Below are positions 21,431 to 24,376 of a stretch of DNA of 24,376 nucleotides, piece after piece. This DNA comes from DASSUW01 sp036520135 (GTDB lineage Bacteria; Actinomycetota; Thermoleophilia; Solirubrobacterales; Solirubrobacteraceae). The position numbers and the translations under genes are program-made. Under the pieces are notes generated by a model that was not told the origin of the DNA, made no database searches, and saw only the letters and a list, made by a program, of their open reading frames with translations. The stretch spans positions 1 to 24,376 of the forward strand of contig DATDKF010000267.1 in assembly GCA_036520135.1 (NCBI GenBank), in the 5' to 3' direction. The stretch's first letter is position 1. Every line of letters begins with the position of its first letter.

Positions 21431-22407
21431 CCGCCGGCATCCACTGCCTGCCGATCCCCACGCCGTTCGCGGTGGGGCGCGTGAACTGCTACCTGATCGA
21501 CGACGAGCCGCTGACGCTCGTCGACACCGGCCCGAACTCCGGCAAGGCGCTCGACGAGCTCGAGCAGGCGCTGCGCGCGCACGGCCGCCGGATCGAGGAC
21601 CTCGATCGGATCGTCATCACCCACCAGCACCTCGACCACATGGGGCTGGTCGGGATCCTCGCCCGCCGTTCGGGCGCCGAGGTGGTCGTGCTCGACCTGC
21701 TCGCGCCGGTGATCGAGGAGTTCGGCGCCTACGCCGAGCGCGACGACGAGCTGGCCGAGGCGCTGATGCTGCGCCACGGCATCCCGCGCGACGTCGTCAC
21801 CGCGCTGCGCTCGGTCTCGCGCTCGTTCCGCGCCTGGGGCGGGAGCGCGCCGGTCGACCGGCGGCTGGCCGACGGCGAGGAGCTCGCGTTCGCCGGCCGC
21901 ACGCTGCAGGCGCTGCACCGGCCCGGGCACTCGCCGAGCGACACGCTGTTCTGGGACGCCGAGCGCCAAGTGCTGGTCGGCGGCGACCACCTGATCGGCC
22001 ACATCTCCTCCAACCCACTCATCTCGCGGCCCCTCGGCGGGCGCTCCGGCGAGCCCGGCGACGGGCGCCCGCGCGCGCTGATGACCTACCTGCGGTCACT
22101 GACCGAGACGCGCAACATGCCGATCGAGGTCGTGCTGCCAGGCCACGGCGAGCCGGTCACCGACCACGCGAACCTGATCGACGAGCGGTTCGCGCTGCAC
22201 GAGCGGCGCGCGGCGAAGATCGGCGGCCTGATCGCCGACCGGCCGCTGACCGCCTACGAGATCGCCCAGTCGCTGTGGGGCAACGTCGCGGTCACGCAGG
22301 CGTACCTCACACTTTCCGAGGTGCTCGGGCACGTCGACCTGCTGCTGGACCGCGGCGCGATCAAGGAGAGCGAGGTCGGCGGCGTCATCCGGTACGAGGC
22401 GGCCTGA
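21427..22407 (+). CDS. MBL-fold metallohydrolase with C-terminal winged helix (glyoxalase II/LACTB2-like)
   Basis: 326 residues. The metallo-beta-lactamase fold is shown by NCYLIDDEPLTLVDTG (20-35), the metal motif THQHLDHMG (65-73: H66, H68, D70, H71), a third His in HRPGHSPSD, the bridging Asp in VGGDHLIG, and the last His in LPGHGEPV. From about residue 265 a winged-helix-like domain follows (TAYEIAQSLW, then YLTLSEVLGHVDLL), as in the LACTB2/glyoxalase II-like hydrolases. It is a soluble hydrolase of an unknown thioester, ester or phosphodiester. It overlaps the phosphomutase gene (ATGA) and the antiporter gene (TGATG), so all three are coupled. Confidence 0.9.
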   Translation: MTAGIHCLPIPTPFAVGRVNCYLIDDEPLTLVDTGPNSGKALDELEQALRAHGRRIEDLDRIVITHQHLDHMGLVGILARRSGAEVVVLDLLAPVIEEFGAYAERDDELAEALMLRHGIPRDVVTALRSVSRSFRAWGGSAPVDRRLADGEELAFAGRTLQALHRPGHSPSDTLFWDAERQVLVGGDHLIGHISSNPLISRPLGGRSGEPGDGRPRALMTYLRSLTETRNMPIEVVLPGHGEPVTDHANLIDERFALHERRAAKIGGLIADRPLTAYEIAQSLWGNVAVTQAYLTLSEVLGHVDLLLDRGAIKESEVGGVIRYEAA

Positions 22408-23987
22408 TGCACGACATCCACATCGTCCTCATCTCGCTGCTCGTGTCGGTCGTCGTGCTCGGCACGATCGCGAGGCTCGTCCACATCCCGTACCCGATCG
22501 TGCTGGTGATCGGGGGCCTCGGGCTCGGCCTCGTGCTCGGCCCGGATGACACGGTGACGCTCGACCCCGACCTCGTGCTCGTGATCTTCCTGCCGCCGCT
22601 GCTGTACTCGTCGGCCTTCTTCGCGAACCTGCACGACCTCCGGCAGAGCATGCGGGTGATCTCGGTGCTGGCGGTCGGGCTCGTGCTGGTCACGATGTGC
22701 ACGGTCGCCGTTGTCGCCCACGAGGTGGTCGACGGCATGTCGTGGCCGGTCGCTTTCGTGCTCGGCGCGATCGTCTCCCCTACCGACCCGGTCGCAGCCA
22801 CCGAGATCCTGCGCCGCCTGCGGGTCCCGCGGCGGATGGTGTCGGTCATCGAGGGCGAGAGCCTCCTCAACGACGGCACGGCCCTGGTCTCCTATAACAC
22901 CGCGTTGAAGGCCGTCGGCGCGAGCTTCGTGTTCTGGGACGCCGCCGGGGACTTCGTGGTGAGCGCCGCCGGCGGCATCGCGATCGGGCTCGTCGCCGGC
23001 AAGGTGCTGGTGGAGATCCGCCGCCGGATCAACGACATCCCGACGGAGATCACGATCTCCCTGCTCAGCGGCTACGCGGGCTACCTGCCGGCCGACCGGG
23101 CGGGCGTCTCGGGCGTGCTGGCGGCGGTGACGACCGGCATCGTGCTCGGCTGGAAGGCGCCGGAGATCTCGACCGCGTCGATGCGCCTGCAGGGCTACGC
23201 GGTGTGGGAGATCCTCGTGTTCCTCCTCAACGCGCTGCTGTTCGTCCTCATCGGGCTGCAGCTGCCGACGATCATGGAAGGGCTCAACGACGAGTCCGCG
23301 GCGACCCTGCTCGGCTGGGCCGCGGCGGTCAGCGCCGCGGTGATCGTGACTCGGCTCGTGTTCGGCGAGGTGTTCACGCGGTTCATCCGATTGGTCGACC
23401 GGCGGGAGGTCCAGCGGGCGCGCCGCTCGCCGTTTCGCAACCGCCTCGTCACCGGCTGGTGCGGGATGCGCGGGTCCGTGTCGCTGGCCGCGGCGCTCGC
23501 GCTCGCGGAGGACTTCCCGCTGCGCAACATCGTCCTGTTCCTCACCTTCGCGGTGATCTTCGCCACGCTCGTCATCCAGGGGCTGACGCTCCCGGTGCTG
23601 ATCAAGGCGCTGCACATCGAGGACGACGGCGCCGACGAGCGTGAGGAGCTGATCGGGCGCCGCGCATCGGTCGAGGCCGCACTGGAGCGCATCAACGAGC
23701 TCAGCGGAGCCGAGTGGACGCGCGACGAGACGGCCGAGCGCATGCGCATGATGTACGAGTACCGCCAGCGCCGGTTCGCGGTCCGCGCGGGCGAGCTCGA
23801 CGACCCGGAGGGCATCGACGCGTTCGAGACGCGCGCCTACCGGTACCAGAAGATGGTCCGGTCCGTGCTGTCGGCGCAGCGGGACACGCTGGTCGACCTG
23901 CGCAACCGTGGGGAGATCTCCAACGAGGTCATGCACCGGCTCGAGCGCGAGCTCGACCTCGAGGAGGAGCGGCTCGAGATCACCTAG
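22407..23987 (+). CDS. Na+/H+ antiporter, CPA1 (NhaP) family
   Basis: 526 residues with about 11-12 membrane helices up to residue 405. CPA1 motifs are clear: FLPPLLYSSAF (61-71), SPTDPVAATE (124-133, with the ND/TD ion-site helix), and GESLLNDGTALV (150-161) carrying the transport Asp. WCGMRGSVSLAAALAL marks a late helix. A cytosolic tail of about 115 residues, charged and helical, probably regulates transport or binds a partner. It exchanges Na+ or K+ for H+ across the inner membrane. The start codon shares a base with the MBL stop. The reason for linking an ion antiporter with an MBL hydrolase and phosphomutase is not evident from sequence. Confidence 0.93.
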   Translation: MHDIHIVLISLLVSVVVLGTIARLVHIPYPIVLVIGGLGLGLVLGPDDTVTLDPDLVLVIFLPPLLYSSAFFANLHDLRQSMRVISVLAVGLVLVTMCTVAVVAHEVVDGMSWPVAFVLGAIVSPTDPVAATEILRRLRVPRRMVSVIEGESLLNDGTALVSYNTALKAVGASFVFWDAAGDFVVSAAGGIAIGLVAGKVLVEIRRRINDIPTEITISLLSGYAGYLPADRAGVSGVLAAVTTGIVLGWKAPEISTASMRLQGYAVWEILVFLLNALLFVLIGLQLPTIMEGLNDESAATLLGWAAAVSAAVIVTRLVFGEVFTRFIRLVDRREVQRARRSPFRNRLVTGWCGMRGSVSLAAALALAEDFPLRNIVLFLTFAVIFATLVIQGLTLPVLIKALHIEDDGADEREELIGRRASVEAALERINELSGAEWTRDETAERMRMMYEYRQRRFAVRAGELDDPEGIDAFETRAYRYQKMVRSVLSAQRDTLVDLRNRGEISNEVMHRLERELDLEEERLEIT

Positions 23988-24036
23988 CCGTCGACGCGCA
24001 ACCCGATGCTCGGCGTACCGTTGACCGGCGGCGAGG

Positions 24037-24376
24037 TCAGCCGATCTCGTCAAGGTGGGCCACGTTCGCGCGGTCGTCGTCGTCCGGCGAGGGCGCGGCG
24101 GCGAACCAGGCGTCGAGGATCTCGCCGAGCACGGCCTCGGAGGTCGCGCGCAGCGACAGCGCGAGCACGTTCGCGTCGTTCCAGCGGCGCGCGCCGGACG
24201 CGGTTTCGGCGTCGCCGCAGAGCGCGGCGCGGATGCCCGGGACCTTGTTCGCGGCGATCGACGCGCCGGTGCCCGTCCAGCAGCACACGACGGCCTGGTC
24301 GGCGCGGCCCTCCGCGACGTCGCGTGCGGCGGCCTCCGCGCACCATGCCCAGTCCGCCCGGTCGTCCTCCGCCAGC
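24037..24376 (-). CDS. rpiB: Ribose-5-phosphate isomerase B (RpiB/LacAB family), 5' end outside window
   Basis: The frame is open to the window edge, so the N-terminus is missing; 112 C-terminal residues are seen. VCCWTGTGASIAANK matches the catalytic Cys/anion-hole loop (VCGTGIG in relatives), then GIRAALCGD and ANVLALSLR. The enzyme interconverts ribulose 5-phosphate and ribose 5-phosphate in the cytosol. The segment RRWNDANVL has Trp where the family usually has His (RxHND), a residue implicated in ring opening or phosphate contact. CCWTGTG also departs from the common CGTGxG spacing by one residue. It may have a different sugar-phosphate substrate. It is convergent with the antiporter gene, 49 bp away. 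Confidence 0.85.
   Translation of the reverse strand, partial: LAEDDRADWAWCAEAAARDVAEGRADQAVVCCWTGTGASIAANKVPGIRAALCGDAETASGARRWNDANVLALSLRATSEAVLGEILDAWFAAAPSPDDDDRANVAHLDEIG

Noticed and set aside
22254..24053. A 599-codon minus-strand frame opposite the antiporter gene.
   Set aside because: It is a shadow of the antiporter and MBL genes, rich in Asp, His, Arg and Glu, with no recognisable fold.

Overview
The window is high-GC bacterial chromosome. Compact operons with ATGA, GTGA and TGATG overlaps, the yebC-ruvC-ruvA-ruvB-secDF-rel order, a CysO-type sulfur carrier and a single-chain SecDF together suggest an actinobacterium, probably of the Thermoleophilia/Solirubrobacterales type. The taxonomy is inferred from gene content, not from a marker search. 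I see no rRNA, tRNA, CRISPR array, phage or insertion sequence.

Region 1 (1-1462) is accessory in character. It holds the end of a secreted blue-copper-like protein, a lipoprotein esterase that appears to have lost its middle in frame, a nested palindromic repeat element (838-1089) with three 60-bp tandem units, and a small zinc-ribbon protein.

Region 2 (1348-4474, minus strand) is the most interesting. A well-formed SAM-I (S-box) riboswitch lies directly upstream of a threonine-synthase-like PLP enzyme. That gene overlaps by one base a close CysO homologue, a sulfur carrier ending in Gly-Gly, and an FAD-linked oxidase follows. SAM control plus a thiocarboxylate-type carrier suggests that the PLP enzyme works in sulfur amino acid synthesis rather than, or as well as, threonine synthesis. 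A hairpin that would mask the ribosome binding site offers a translational expression platform.

Region 3 (4531-6572, plus strand) has a recognisable promoter followed by corA (Mg2+ channel) and a diacylglycerol/lipid kinase family gene, translationally coupled.

Region 4 (6576-20017, minus strand) is a long co-directional housekeeping run. In transcription order it is: sugar-1-phosphate nucleotidyltransferase, yebC, small membrane protein, ruvC, ruvA, ruvB, zinc-ribbon/PAS protein, fused secDF, GlsB-type membrane protein, dapA-family aldolase/lyase, recJ and rel (ppGpp synthetase/hydrolase). It covers DNA repair, secretion and the stringent response. Two of its genes (rel and the small membrane protein) have no ATG/GTG/TTG where the protein should start, but each has a CTG overlapping the upstream stop as CTGA.

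Region 5 (20093-23987, plus strand) is a tight operon of phosphomannomutase/phosphoglucomutase, an MBL-fold hydrolase and a CPA1 Na+/H+ antiporter, divergent from the nucleotidyltransferase across a hairpin-rich gap. The window ends inside a minus-strand ribose-5-phosphate isomerase B gene.
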